A stretch of DNA of 64,000 nucleotides from Burkholderiales bacterium (GTDB lineage: Bacteria > Pseudomonadota > Gammaproteobacteria > Burkholderiales > WYBJ01): assembly GCA_020848435.1 (NCBI GenBank), contig JADLAC010000024.1, forward strand, positions 1-64,000, in the 5' to 3' direction. The position numbers and the translations under genes are program-made. Of the stretch, positions 1 through 8,838 are shown one piece after another (positions within the stretch are counted from its first letter, which is position 1; each line of letters opens with the position of its first letter). The notes below the pieces were generated by a model, which worked only from the letters and a program-made list of their open reading frames with translations, was not told where the DNA came from and ran no database searches.

Positions 1-18
1 CTTGCTAAACTCTTTCAT
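1..18 (-). CDS. Start of a leftward gene cut by the window edge
   Basis: An ATG on the minus strand at 18-16 opens a frame beginning MKEFSK that runs off the left edge. A purine-rich stretch (GAGGGGGCAGG) lies just upstream and would serve as ribosome binding site. Only six codons are visible, so no product can be named. DUF35 proteins such as the next gene are often encoded beside a thiolase-like acyl-CoA enzyme, which makes that a reasonable guess, but nothing in the six codons supports it. Confidence 0.4.
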
Positions 19-139
19 GACCTGCCCCCTCAATTGCGGCTCTGCGCCGCCGGTTGAACAAACCCCAAGCGTAACCCGCGTCAACTTGAGGTGCGGCAGG
101 TCAATACATGCACATGATGTCTAGCTGTCGGTCGGAGCA

Positions 140-574
140 CTAGCCGCGAGCGCCCGCGAGCCTGAACTGCGGCAGCGTGATGTCGTCGTTGAGCGACTGG
201 AACATCACCTCGACCCGGCGCCCGACCTTGGCCTCGGTATACGGCGCCTCCAGCAGATTGCCGGCCATGAGCGCGCCCGGCGCGTCGTCCAGCTCCACGA
301 TGATGCTCGCGTAGGGCACGGCCGACGCGAAGCGCTTGTCGCCCGTGTGGTACATGATGGTATAGGCATAGATCGCGCCCTCGCCCCGCACCGGCTCGAA
401 AGCCAGGTCGGGGGCGACGCAATTGACGCAGGTCGCATAAGGCGGGTGCTGGAAATGCCCGCACTGCTGGCAACGCTGCAGCGCCAGCACGCCACGCTTG
501 GCCGCATCCCAGAACGGCCGCGTCCATTCATTGGGCACCGGTATGGGCCGCGTCACCTTGCTCCAATCGCTCAT
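140..574 (-). CDS. DUF35 (zinc ribbon plus OB-fold) acyl-CoA-associated protein
   Basis: Protein of 144 aa. The N-terminal part has a four-cysteine zinc ribbon (CQQCGHF and CVNC, 10 residues apart), and the rest fits an OB-fold (EGAIYAYTIMYHT, VGRRVEVMF). Proteins of this family partner thiolase-like or SCP2-type enzymes and are thought to bind acyl-CoA or help its transfer. The ATG at 574 was chosen because GAGAG lies about 7 bases before it and the zinc ribbon follows soon after; the open frame continues upstream, but that part is compositionally biased and unlike the family. The neighbour on the left is transcribed the same way and may be its partner. Substrate unknown. Confidence 0.85.
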   Translation of the reverse strand: MSDWSKVTRPIPVPNEWTRPFWDAAKRGVLALQRCQQCGHFQHPPYATCVNCVAPDLAFEPVRGEGAIYAYTIMYHTGDKRFASAVPYASIIVELDDAPGALMAGNLLEAPYTEAKVGRRVEVMFQSLNDDITLPQFRLAGARG

Positions 575-810
575 GGCGTGCTCTCGTCTACGGGGTTGCG
601 CCGCGCGCAAGCAGCAGCCGGCGAACGATGCGATGTTAGCCTGAGCGCATCGCTGCCTACAATGGCCGCGCGGCCGAGCGCGATGCAGCCGCTGGCCACG
701 CGGTCGCGACTCGCGCAAACGTGTATCGCCGTGCCAGGTCCACCGCGGAAATCCAGGCGCCCGGCCACCAGTCGTTACAATGGCCGCCGTCTTGCAACGG
801 AGCGCACATC

Positions 811-1350
811 ATGACGAACGGCCCCTGGATCGATATAGCACCCCCGGAAGATGCGACCGGCGATCTCAAGCGCGCCTACGAGAAGATCGGCGCCACGCGC
901 GGGCGCATCCCCGAGATTCGCGCGGTCATGGCCGGCGAACCGCTGGTGGTCGAGGGCTTCGCGTATTTCTATCCGGACAACAACTACGCATGCGGCTCGA
1001 TCGACCGGCGATTGGCGGAAATGATCGCGATCGTCACCTCGGTCGCCAATGGATCGAAATTCGGCGGACCCGCGCATGCCAAGCTGCTGGCCGATGTGAC
1101 CGGCGATGGCGGCTTCGCCGCTTCCCTGTTACAGGACTACACGCGTGCCGGGCTCGACGCCAAGGAGCGCACCCTGCTCGACTATGTCTGGAAACTGAGC
1201 CGGGCCCCGGGCGAGATGACGCGCGCGGACATCGACGGGCTGCGCAGCGCGGGCTGGACCGACCCGCAGATCGTCGCCACGGTGCACGTGTGCGCGTTCT
1301 TTGCTTACATGAACCGCGTCGCAGAGGCGTTCGGATTGACCACCGGTTAG
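811..1350 (+). CDS. AhpD/carboxymuconolactone decarboxylase-like protein lacking the redox cysteines
   Basis: Protein of 179 aa with the all-helical AhpD/CMD fold pattern. The start at 811 follows ACGGAG with about 8 bases between. In AhpD-type peroxidase-related proteins a Glu, a CxxC pair and a His are spaced +12, +15 and +19. Here Glu70 and His89 are kept, while the two Cys positions are Ser82 and Gly85 (ANGSKFGGPAH). A thiol peroxidase mechanism is therefore unlikely; a decarboxylase- or hydrolase-like role, or a binding role, is possible. It stands alone on the plus strand, divergent from the DUF35 gene, with no visible operon partner. Confidence 0.8.
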   Translation: MTNGPWIDIAPPEDATGDLKRAYEKIGATRGRIPEIRAVMAGEPLVVEGFAYFYPDNNYACGSIDRRLAEMIAIVTSVANGSKFGGPAHAKLLADVTGDGGFAASLLQDYTRAGLDAKERTLLDYVWKLSRAPGEMTRADIDGLRSAGWTDPQIVATVHVCAFFAYMNRVAEAFGLTTG

Positions 1351-1600
1351 CCGCGCTCGCGACGCGAATCAGGGCTCGGCATCCACTGCGCGCCGCGCCG
1401 GCGATTCCAGACCAAGCGATCGCCATGCGCGCGCCGCGCCCGCGGGGCGGCGATTCTGGATCGAGCTATCGCCAGCGGGCCGGCCGGAGATCGACTGCGC
1501 AAGGCTATCTTCATTGGCTCACCGAGCCACAAGACCACGCCCGACCCGCGCGTGCGCGCGCCGCCGCGGCGGTGTCTCGAATCACGCTATCGCCAGTAAC
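1351..1600. repeat. Short degenerate repeats in a gene-free, GC-rich stretch
   Basis: No gene is convincing between 1351 and 1586. Three imperfect copies of one element are visible: 1401-1432 and 1450-1480 share GCGATTC, seven mostly variable bases, then AGCnATCGCCA. A third, weaker copy at about 1575-1600 ends in GCTATCGCCA and contains the stop codon of the lipoprotein gene. The spacing between elements is irregular and I recognise no known family. Confidence 0.4.
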
Positions 1601-1781
1601 GCTGCCGCGGCGGCGCGTGCCGATGACCGTGGCCGTGGTCGCGGTAGGTATAGCCGAAGGAAAACGTGGCGGGCGGGCCGTAATAGTAACCGCCGGCGGG
1701 TCCGGCATCGTAGACCGGCACCGCCACGCAACCGCCGAGCGCGAGCGCGGCGATCGCGGCAAGCAACAAGGTCTTTTTCAT
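1587..1781 (-). CDS. Small glycine/tyrosine-rich lipoprotein
   Basis: Protein of 64 aa. It starts MKKTLLLAAIAALALGGC, a type II signal peptide with an ALGGC lipobox, so the mature protein would be acylated at Cys18 and anchored in the inner or outer membrane. The mature part is rich in Gly, Tyr, Pro and His (AGGYYYGPP, HGHGHRH) and resembles many short uncharacterised proteobacterial lipoproteins. GAGGAAG precedes the ATG at 1781 by a few bases, which decides the start over the upstream in-frame codons. It lies last in the leftward run from 10.3 kb, 90 bases after the Bug gene, but may be transcribed separately. Function unknown. Confidence 0.75.
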   Translation of the reverse strand: MKKTLLLAAIAALALGGCVAVPVYDAGPAGGYYYGPPATFSFGYTYRDHGHGHRHAPPRQRYWR

Positions 1782-1871
1782 CGGGGCTTCCTCTTCGGCC
1801 TGGTTCAGATGGCGCAAGCTTGCCCCGCGACGCACGCTGCGTCTGTTAAACGTTGTAATGAGATGTAACCG

Positions 1872-2879
1872 TCAGCTCGGCGCGATCCCCATCTGGCGCG
1901 TCACGCGCAGCCACTTCTCGATCTCGGCGCCGATGAACGCCCCGAACTCCACCGGAGCGCTCGGCGCGGGCTCCAGCCCCAGCTTGAAGACGAGCTGTTG
2001 ATTGCTCTCCTGCCCCATGATCCTGGCGACCTGCTGTTGCAGCCTGTCGACGACCGCGGCGGGCGTGCCCGCGGGCGCGAGGATGCCGAACCAGTTGCTC
2101 ACTTCGAACCCGGCAATGCCCGCTTCCGCGATCGTCGGTATGTCGGGCTTGAGGATGGAGCGCTTCGCGCTCGTCACTCCCAAGGCGCGCAGCCGGCCGG
2201 CATCGATGTACTGCACGCAGCTCGTGAGGCCCGACGCGCCCACGGTCACCTGCCCACCGATCAAGTCGATCAGCGACGGGCCGGCGCCCTTGTACGGCAC
2301 GAACACCATGTCGATGCCGGTCATGGCGCGGAACAGCACCCCGGTCATGTGCGAGGCCGTGCCCACACCCGGCGAGGCGAAATTGAGCTCGCCCGGACGG
2401 CCCTTGGCGAGCGCCACCAGCTCCTTGACCGATCTTGCCGGCACCGACGGATGCAGCAACAGCACGACGGTCTGATTGGCGAGGCGCGCCACCGGAGCGA
2501 AGTCCTTGGTCGGGTCGTACGGCAAGGTCTTGAAGAGCGCCGGATTCACCGTGAGGTTCGCGTTCGCGAGCAACAGCGTGTAACCGTCGGGCGCGGCGCG
2601 AGCGACGAAGGCTGCACCGATGTTCGAGTTGCCGCCCGGCCGATTGTCGACGATCACCTGCTGGCCGAAGGCGTCGCTCAGCTTCGGCCCGATCATGCGC
2701 GCGACCGAATCCGAGCTGCCGCCGGGCGCGAACGGCACCACCAGCCGCACCAATTTGGCGGGGAATTCTGCCGCGTGCGCGCAATCGCTAGCCATCAAGG
2801 AGGCCACGAGGGCGCAGGTCGCGCTGATCAGGCGCATCCGGGCAGCACGGCACGGCGTGGCGGTTTCGACGTTCGACAT
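1872..2879 (-). CDS. Bug/TctC-family periplasmic solute receptor
   Basis: Protein of 335 aa. Bug proteins are periplasmic receptors that bind carboxylates or amides between two lobes and may deliver them to tripartite tricarboxylate transporters. Family marks are APGGSSDSVAR, VDNRPGGNSNIG, VPYKGAGP and APAGTP. A Sec signal with cleavage near Ala36 (CAHA/AEF) is visible. The ATG at 2879 has GGAAAG about 9 bases upstream; an alternative ATG at 2930 overlaps the preceding stop as ATGA but would put 17 extra residues before an already long N-terminal region. It closes an operon with two MmgE/PrpD genes, whose substrate it may bring in. No TctA/TctB gene is nearby. Confidence 0.9.
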   Translation of the reverse strand: MSNVETATPCRAARMRLISATCALVASLMASDCAHAAEFPAKLVRLVVPFAPGGSSDSVARMIGPKLSDAFGQQVIVDNRPGGNSNIGAAFVARAAPDGYTLLLANANLTVNPALFKTLPYDPTKDFAPVARLANQTVVLLLHPSVPARSVKELVALAKGRPGELNFASPGVGTASHMTGVLFRAMTGIDMVFVPYKGAGPSLIDLIGGQVTVGASGLTSCVQYIDAGRLRALGVTSAKRSILKPDIPTIAEAGIAGFEVSNWFGILAPAGTPAAVVDRLQQQVARIMGQESNQQLVFKLGLEPAPSAPVEFGAFIGAEIEKWLRVTRQMGIAPS

Positions 2880-2926
2880 GCGGGTGGCTTTCCAAGTTGA
2901 CGTGAACGGAGAGGGAACGCGATCGG

Positions 2927-4291
2927 TCATGTGCCGCGCGCATAGCAATCGAGCAGCGGCGTCACCGAGTCCTCCGACTCCAGCGACGCTACCAAGTCGA
3001 CCACCTGCCGGCAGCGCGCATCGCCGAGCGCGGCGCCCGCGATACGGCGGAACTTCTCCACCGCGAGCGGCCAACTCAGATAGAGATGCGCCTGATCGAT
3101 ATCCGCGCCGCTGCCGGCGACCACGGAGCCGTCGTCGAGCCCGATTTCCATGCGCAAGTCCCAGCCGTTCATGCCTTCGGCTTCACGCAGCCGGGTTTTG
3201 CGGCAAAGCGCCAGCAGCTCGGCGTCGCGCTGCTCGCGACGCACGGCTTCGATGGTCATGTCGCCGCTCTTCAGGATGACGGCGACGGCGAAGATCTTGC
3301 TGATCAAGCATTGATCGATGGTATGGAACGGCCCCGCATAGCCGATGCCGGCGTAGTTCATGCGCTCGTGGCTGCCGGTTTTCGGCACCGCGATGTCGAT
3401 ATGGCGGATGCGTCGATAGTCGATCCCGTGCTTTGCCTGCAACGCATACGCAACCGCCGCACTACCCTGGTTCGCGCCGCCCGTCGGGAAGCGCTTGAAG
3501 CAGGTGTCGAGGATATGGAAATGGCTGCCCAGGCGATCGAGCGCCTCGCGCTCGCCCTCGTTGCTGCCCGAGAACGAGCGGTTGACACCGTGTGATCCTT
3601 CGAACACCGTACGCGATCCGGCCAGGCCGTCGCGCGCGAGCGTGGCCCCGGTGATGCCGGCGCGCGAGCCGAACGCTTCTTGAAACGACCACTCCATCGA
3701 GCCGTCGTTCCAGGGTTGCAACACGCCCCCGCACATGGCTCCGGCGCAACCCAGCGCGTTCGCGAATGCGCGCGCATCGAGACCGAGAAGCTTGGCGGCC
3801 ACGGCCGTCGCGCCGAAATAGCTGTACACCCCGCTCGCCCGAAAGCCGCGCGTGAACGCGGGTACCGACAAGGTGCCCGCACGATCCTCGATGTCGTAAC
3901 CCGCGACCACCGCGGCGATCACATCCTTGCCGCCGCGGCCCGTTTCCTCCGCCATCGCCAGCGCCGTGGGCACGACCGCGGCGCCGATATGCGAATGGCT
4001 CACCTGCAGCCAGTCGTCCTGCAGGATGCAATGGGCCGCCACCGAGTTCGGCAGCACGGCGTCGATCGCGCGCATGCGCTCACCCGTCATCCACACCGTG
4101 GCCTTGCCCGGCGCCGACAGGGCGCGCGCCCCGCGCAACGCCACCTGCGCGTTATCGCTGGCAAAGCCGCCCGCGGCGACGCCGAGGATATCGAGAATGC
4201 ACACCTTGGCCTTCTCGACGACCTTGTCCGGCAGAGGTTCGTAGCGAAGCCCGCTCGCATAACGCGCTAACTCGGTGACGATCGTATCCAT
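2927..4291 (-). CDS. MmgE/PrpD family protein (2-methylcitrate dehydratase-like)
   Basis: Protein of 454 aa, the usual family length. The N-terminal helical domain runs through about residue 270 (KVCILDILGVAAGG, SVAAHCILQDDWLQVSHSHIGAAVVPTALA) and is followed by the smaller alpha/beta domain (YRRIRHIDIAVPKT). The family includes 2-methylcitrate dehydratase, cis-aconitate decarboxylase-like and iminodisuccinate epimerase-like enzymes, so the reaction cannot be fixed. The start at 4291 is the only ATG close to the conserved N-terminus. Its gene begins 34 bases after another MmgE/PrpD gene with which it shares only family-level similarity. The two may act on related intermediates or form a complex. 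Confidence 0.85.
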   Translation of the reverse strand: MDTIVTELARYASGLRYEPLPDKVVEKAKVCILDILGVAAGGFASDNAQVALRGARALSAPGKATVWMTGERMRAIDAVLPNSVAAHCILQDDWLQVSHSHIGAAVVPTALAMAEETGRGGKDVIAAVVAGYDIEDRAGTLSVPAFTRGFRASGVYSYFGATAVAAKLLGLDARAFANALGCAGAMCGGVLQPWNDGSMEWSFQEAFGSRAGITGATLARDGLAGSRTVFEGSHGVNRSFSGSNEGEREALDRLGSHFHILDTCFKRFPTGGANQGSAAVAYALQAKHGIDYRRIRHIDIAVPKTGSHERMNYAGIGYAGPFHTIDQCLISKIFAVAVILKSGDMTIEAVRREQRDAELLALCRKTRLREAEGMNGWDLRMEIGLDDGSVVAGSGADIDQAHLYLSWPLAVEKFRRIAGAALGDARCRQVVDLVASLESEDSVTPLLDCYARGT

Positions 4292-4325
4292 GTCGCTATC
4301 CGCCGAAGTGAAATGCCATGTACCC

Positions 4326-5762
4326 TCAGTACAACGCCTTGCCGTCGAAGTCGGCCTGCAACGCGCGCAGCAGCGGCTGCACGTCTCGCAGCTCGTCGAG
4401 GCGGCGAATAAGGTCGAGCGCATCGCTTATCTGATCGGCGCTCAGTATGCCGGTGGCGCACTCGCGGAATTTTCCGGCGAGGTCGTCCCAGGTCGCAGGA
4501 TCCTCGGTCCAGCCGCGCGCGGTCGAGCGCGCAATGCGGTGCACCGTCCCGTCGTGCAACGTCACCGCAAGGCGCATCGCGCCCCAATTGACACCGCCCT
4601 CGCCCCATTGGCCCCAATGCCGCTTGAGGTCCTCGGGCACGTGCACCTCGACGCGTTTCATCAGCGCTTGCACGTCGGCACGATTGACGCGCTCATCGGT
4701 GTACTGCGCCAGCCCGGCGCGACGATCGAGCAAGGACACCGCCATGCTATAGGGCAGGCAGAAGCGGGCCTTGTGCGAATCGGTGGCGACGGGATAAGGC
4801 GCGATCGCCAGGCACTGCGGCGTACATTCGAGCTCGATGCTCGCGACCTGGGCCGGCTGGATGTCGTGCGCGCCGGCGAGATCGATCATGGCGTCGATCG
4901 ATGCCCCGGGCGCGGTCGAACCGGGGTGCATGCGCACGTTGGTCGTGTTCTCCGCCAGCTCCCAGCGCTCGCCCAGGCGTTCGAGCATCTTGCCGTAATC
5001 GTGATTGCCGCGGCCGTTGAAGGTGTCGGCGAGACCGAAGCGCTCGTGCCCCTCGTTGCCGTCGTCGCTGCCTTCGATGATGTTCGGATCGACCTTGAAG
5101 CCCTTGGCCGCCAGCAGGGCAGCAAGAACGCCGCAACGTACGCCATGGCCGACATGAAAGGCCTTGCCCATCGAGCCCACGTTCTTGCGCAGTCCCGATC
5201 CCTCCGAGGCGGCGATTCCGATCGCCATGCGCAGCGCCGTGTGATCGAGCGCCAGCAAGCGGGCGCCGGCGACGGCGACACCGATCCCGCCCAGGATGCC
5301 GTTGGGATGCCAGCCGCGGTCGAGCAGCCATGGGCGCATGCCGCGCGCGATGCGCGCTTCGATCTCGAAGCCGAAGGCGAACGCCTCCAGCATCGCCTTG
5401 CCGCTCGTCCCCAACCATTCGGCCAACGCGAGCGCACCGGGCACCAGGCAGACGCTGGCGTGCGTCACGCTCTTCGTATAGTCGTCGTATTCGAGCGCAT
5501 GCGCGCTGAGCGCATTGAGATAACCGGCTTGCTCGACCGACACCCGCTCGCGCCGCCCGATCACCGTGCACTGGTGATGTCCGCCAAGCTGATTCACCAC
5601 GTCGAACGAAATGATCGAAGCCCGATGACGCGAGCCGGCGACGCTCACCGCGAGCGTATCCAGGAACTTGAGCTTGGCGGAATCGAAGGCGGCGGAAGGG
5701 ATGCGCTCGGCTGGCGTCTCGGCGGCGAAGCGGCCCAATGTGGCTGTGACTTGCTCTTGCAT
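4326..5762 (-). CDS. MmgE/PrpD family protein
   Basis: Protein of 478 aa. The N-terminal motif KLKFLDTLAVSVAGS and the region LNALSAHALEYDDYTKSVTHASVCLVPGALA are typical of the PrpD helical domain and its active-site face, including the EYDD segment and following His. The RMHPGSTAPG and ELECTPQCLA segments lie near the junction with the C-terminal domain. The ATG at 5762 follows GAGG with 7 bases between; an ATG ten codons earlier (5792) has no such site. It is the first of two adjacent PrpD-like genes in the operon fed by Bug receptors and hydrolases. Its HALEYDD segment is closer to the canonical family than the downstream paralogue. Confidence 0.87.
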   Translation of the reverse strand: MQEQVTATLGRFAAETPAERIPSAAFDSAKLKFLDTLAVSVAGSRHRASIISFDVVNQLGGHHQCTVIGRRERVSVEQAGYLNALSAHALEYDDYTKSVTHASVCLVPGALALAEWLGTSGKAMLEAFAFGFEIEARIARGMRPWLLDRGWHPNGILGGIGVAVAGARLLALDHTALRMAIGIAASEGSGLRKNVGSMGKAFHVGHGVRCGVLAALLAAKGFKVDPNIIEGSDDGNEGHERFGLADTFNGRGNHDYGKMLERLGERWELAENTTNVRMHPGSTAPGASIDAMIDLAGAHDIQPAQVASIELECTPQCLAIAPYPVATDSHKARFCLPYSMAVSLLDRRAGLAQYTDERVNRADVQALMKRVEVHVPEDLKRHWGQWGEGGVNWGAMRLAVTLHDGTVHRIARSTARGWTEDPATWDDLAGKFRECATGILSADQISDALDLIRRLDELRDVQPLLRALQADFDGKALY

Positions 5763-5897
5763 GGGAGTGCCTCGAATCGAAGGAGTCGTCATGGGATGTG
5801 CTCGACGCAGGCTCGGGTCGGCGCCTGCGCTGCGAGCGCGTTGGCGATGCTAGCGCTCAGGGCCTGATACGGCGTTCATTCCTCGGCCGCGCCTGCG

Positions 5898-6905
5898 CTA
5901 GCTGCTGCCGGCGAGACCGAGCGCGCGCACCACCGGGGCCCACTGCTGGATCTGGCCGCGAATCGATCGGGCAACGGCTTGCGGTTCGGCCGGGTTGGGC
6001 TCGGCACCTTCCTGCGCGAGCACGGCGCGCATCTCCGGCGTCTGGAGTACTTGGACGATCTCCGCGTTCAACTTGCGCACGATGGGCTCGGGCGACTTCG
6101 CCGGCGCCACCACGGCGAACCATCCGGCTGCCCGATAGCCGGGTACACCCGACTCGGCAATGGTCGGGACATCCGGCAAGAGCTGCGAGCGTGCCTCGCC
6201 GGTCACCGCGAGCGCGCGCAGTCGCGCCGCGCGCACGTGCTGCAGGGACGAGGGCACCGAAGCAATCGCGGCCTGCACGTGGCCTGCGACGAGATCGACG
6301 GTGGCGGGCCCGATGCCTTTGTAGGGGACGTGCACCAGGTTGATGGCGGCGCGCTGCTTCAGCAGCTCGAAGAAGAGATGGTTCCAGGCGCCGGCCCCCG
6401 GGGACGCATAGTTGAGCTTCGCCGGATTCGCCTTGGCGTGCGCGATGAGCTCGCGCAAGGAGCTGGCCGGTACGCTCGGATGCACCACCAGCAAGCCGGG
6501 CGGGCTCGCGACCGAGCATACCGGGGTGAGATGGACCAGGGGATCGTAGCCGAGCCTCGGATTGAGCGCTTGGGCCACGATCATGTTGCCGAAGGTGCCC
6601 ATCAGGATCGTATAACCATCGGCGGCGCCGTGCGCCACCATCGCCGCGCCGAGCGTGCCCGCCGCACCCGGCCGGTTGTCCATGACGAATTGTTGGCCGA
6701 GCCGCTCCGACAGGCGCGCGCCGATCAAGCGCGCGAACACGTCGGTGTTGCCGCCAGGCGGGTACGGCACGACGAAGCGCACCGGCCGGTTCGGATAATC
6801 GTCGCTTCGCTGTGCGTGCAGATCGGGCGCGCAACCGAAGGCGGCAAAACCAGTCAGCAGGCTAGCCCGCACGACGGCGACGCGATATGGAAAGGGAATG
6901 CTCAT
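5898..6905 (-). CDS. Bug/TctC-family periplasmic solute receptor
   Basis: Protein of 335 aa with a Sec signal (RASLLTGFAAFGCAPDLHAQ, cleavage near residue 31) and the family marks YPPGGNTD, MDNRPGAAGT and VPYKGIGPA. The ATG at 6905 overlaps the stop of the upstream hydrolase as ATGA, so the two are probably translated together. The ligand loop SPGAGAWNHLFFE differs from the other receptors here, suggesting its own substrate. The open frame extends far upstream into the hydrolase gene; that part is a shadow. It is the second of three Bug receptors in this operon. Confidence 0.9.
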   Translation of the reverse strand: MSIPFPYRVAVVRASLLTGFAAFGCAPDLHAQRSDDYPNRPVRFVVPYPPGGNTDVFARLIGARLSERLGQQFVMDNRPGAAGTLGAAMVAHGAADGYTILMGTFGNMIVAQALNPRLGYDPLVHLTPVCSVASPPGLLVVHPSVPASSLRELIAHAKANPAKLNYASPGAGAWNHLFFELLKQRAAINLVHVPYKGIGPATVDLVAGHVQAAIASVPSSLQHVRAARLRALAVTGEARSQLLPDVPTIAESGVPGYRAAGWFAVVAPAKSPEPIVRKLNAEIVQVLQTPEMRAVLAQEGAEPNPAEPQAVARSIRGQIQQWAPVVRALGLAGSS

Positions 6906-7744
6906 GCCGGGCGCCTCGCGTATTGGCTCAGAAAGCGGCGTACCTCGGCCACCATCGCATCCGGCGCGAGGAAGTGCAAGCCCTGTTCGTAGCCTTCGAC
7001 CTCCACCAGCTTCGCGTGCGGCAGAAGCTGTTGCATCTCGGCCATGTTCTGCTTGCGCCGCGGCGTGCACTTGGACCCGAGTATGAGCAAGGTGGGTGCA
7101 TCGATCCGCGGCAACAACGGCGTCAGATCGACGCTCGAAAAAACCCGGAACGCGGCAATGGCGACGTGATCCGGCGTCTGCGCCATTTCGCCGGCGATCC
7201 AATCGCCGATGCCCTCGGGCGCGTGTTCCAGGTCCACGCGCCAGCGGATCGTTCGCCGGCACCATTCCGCCACGCCGTACTTCGCGATCGCCGCCGCCTG
7301 GTCGGCCTCGCCGAGCGAATACGTGCTGGTCGTTTCGGTGCCCATCTTGGCAGCCGTGTTGAAGACGGTGAGCGATGCGATCCGCCGCGGGTGATCGTGC
7401 GCTGCCACCAAGCCCACGGCGCCGCCGGTCGAGTCCCCGACCCAATGCACGCGCTCGATCCCGAGCACGTCCATGAGACCGATCGCGTCCTTCGCCAGCA
7501 TCTCGGCCGTGACCGGCGCACCCGCGCTCGGCTTCGAGGTCTCGCCGTAGCCGCGGGCGTCGAGCCGCAATACCCGATAGTCGCGTCCCAACAGGGGCAC
7601 CCAGGCGCGCCAAAACTCGATGTTGCGACAATAGCCCGGGTAGAGCAGAAATGTCTCAGGCGTCTCCCGGCGCCACGGCTCGGTATAGTCGGCCAGATCG
7701 TAGTGGATGCTGAGATCGCCGACTTGCGCGAAGGTCTTCGTCAC
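6902..7744 (-). CDS. Alpha/beta hydrolase
   Basis: Protein of 280 aa with the alpha/beta-hydrolase layout: LYPGYC near the oxyanion hole, a nucleophile elbow GDSTGG with Ser as nucleophile, a probable acid near PTLLILGSK, and a late His in EQGLHFLAP. The elbow fits an esterase, enol-lactonase or C-C bond hydrolase; no cofactor motif is seen. The start is GTG at 7744, preceded by GGAAA. It sits between two Bug genes, overlapping the downstream one by 4 bases and starting 13 bases after the upstream one, so it is cotranscribed. The RYP-like substrate cap is not diagnostic. Confidence 0.85.
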   Translation of the reverse strand: MTKTFAQVGDLSIHYDLADYTEPWRRETPETFLLYPGYCRNIEFWRAWVPLLGRDYRVLRLDARGYGETSKPSAGAPVTAEMLAKDAIGLMDVLGIERVHWVGDSTGGAVGLVAAHDHPRRIASLTVFNTAAKMGTETTSTYSLGEADQAAAIAKYGVAEWCRRTIRWRVDLEHAPEGIGDWIAGEMAQTPDHVAIAAFRVFSSVDLTPLLPRIDAPTLLILGSKCTPRRKQNMAEMQQLLPHAKLVEVEGYEQGLHFLAPDAMVAEVRRFLSQYARRPA

Positions 7745-7757
7745 TGTCTATTTCCGC

Positions 7758-8810
7758 TCACGGATCGGGCGTGATGCCCGATTGCTTCACGACTTTGCCC
7801 CAGCGTTCGTATTCGGACTTGAGCATCGCCTTGAATTGCTCCGGCATCACCGTCTCGACGTCGAGCGCGATCGCGACGAACTTGTCCTGGACATCGGGCG
7901 CGCGCACCGCCTTGACGACGTCACCATGGATGCGCGCCATGATAGCGGCCGGCAGCTTGGGCGGGGCCATGACCCCGAGCCAATTGACCACCACCATCCC
8001 GGCGACGCCGGACTCGGCGAAGGTCGGCGCCTCCGGCAGTGCCTTGGCGCGCTCGGCATTGGCGACCGCGAGCGCCCGCAGGCGGCCCGCTTTGACGTGC
8101 GGTACGACTCCGGGCAAGCTCGGGAAGGCGGCGTGGATCTGGTTGCCGATCAGCTCGCCGATCGCGACGCCGATGCTCTTATACGGCACGTGGGTGAGAT
8201 CCACACCGACGGTGAGCTTGAACAGCTCGCCCGTGAGATGGGTGATCGATCCGCCGCCGCCCGAGGCGTAATTCAACGTCCCCGGTTGCGCTTTCGCGAG
8301 CCCGATCAGGTCCTTCAGCGATCTGGCCTTGAAGCTCGGATGGACGACCAGCACCTGCGGGGTCATGGCAACCAGCGTCACCGGATCGAAATCGTCGACG
8401 GCATGGTAGGGAATCGCGCGCATCAGGTGCGGCGTGATCGCATGCGTCGAGTCGCCGACGAGCAGCGTGTAGCCGTCCGGCGCTGCCTTCGCCACGATGT
8501 TGCGGCCCAGCGTTCCCGAAGCGCCGGGCCGATTGTCGATGATGAAGTTCTGCCCCAGCATGGCGGAGAGCTTCGGCGCGAGGATGCGGGCGACGGCGTC
8601 GGACGTGCCGCCCGGCGCGTAGGGGATGATGAGGCGCACCGGGCGAGACGGATATACGGCCGCGGCCGTCGCCGCCGGCGTGACCTGCGCGAAGGCATCG
8701 ACCGCGGGCAGCAGCAGGCATGCCGGCAGCACGGCGATGCGCAAGCCGGCGCGCGTGGCCGCAGCGAGAGGTCGCCGCCGTTGCGGCCTTCCGATGATGA
8801 CTGGCTTCAC
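7758..8810 (-). CDS. Bug/TctC-family periplasmic solute receptor
   Basis: Protein of about 350 aa with the marks APGGTSDAVAR, IDNRPGASGTLG and VPYKSIGVA. The N-terminal region is long and basic (GRPQRRRPLAAATRAG) before a hydrophobic stretch ending near DAFAQ. The start at 8810 is a GTG with no clear ribosome binding site, so the true start could lie a little downstream. The glycine-rich SGGGGSITHLTGELF loop in the binding cleft is specific to this member. It is flanked by two alpha/beta hydrolases, 13 and 28 bases away, in the same operon. Confidence 0.87.
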   Translation of the reverse strand: MKPVIIGRPQRRRPLAAATRAGLRIAVLPACLLLPAVDAFAQVTPAATAAAVYPSRPVRLIIPYAPGGTSDAVARILAPKLSAMLGQNFIIDNRPGASGTLGRNIVAKAAPDGYTLLVGDSTHAITPHLMRAIPYHAVDDFDPVTLVAMTPQVLVVHPSFKARSLKDLIGLAKAQPGTLNYASGGGGSITHLTGELFKLTVGVDLTHVPYKSIGVAIGELIGNQIHAAFPSLPGVVPHVKAGRLRALAVANAERAKALPEAPTFAESGVAGMVVVNWLGVMAPPKLPAAIMARIHGDVVKAVRAPDVQDKFVAIALDVETVMPEQFKAMLKSEYERWGKVVKQSGITPDP

Positions 8811-8838
8811 TTGTTCACTGGCGCTTTCGGCCAGGATC

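Noticed and set aside
4275-5867. Open frame of 530 codons on the plus strand
   Set aside because: Antisense shadow of the MmgE/PrpD gene; His/Arg/Gly-rich with no recognisable domain.
5898-7631. 577-codon frame suggesting a hydrolase-receptor fusion
   Set aside because: The part upstream of 6905 is out of frame with the hydrolase and has no domain. The signal peptide at 6905 and the ATGA overlap show two separate genes.
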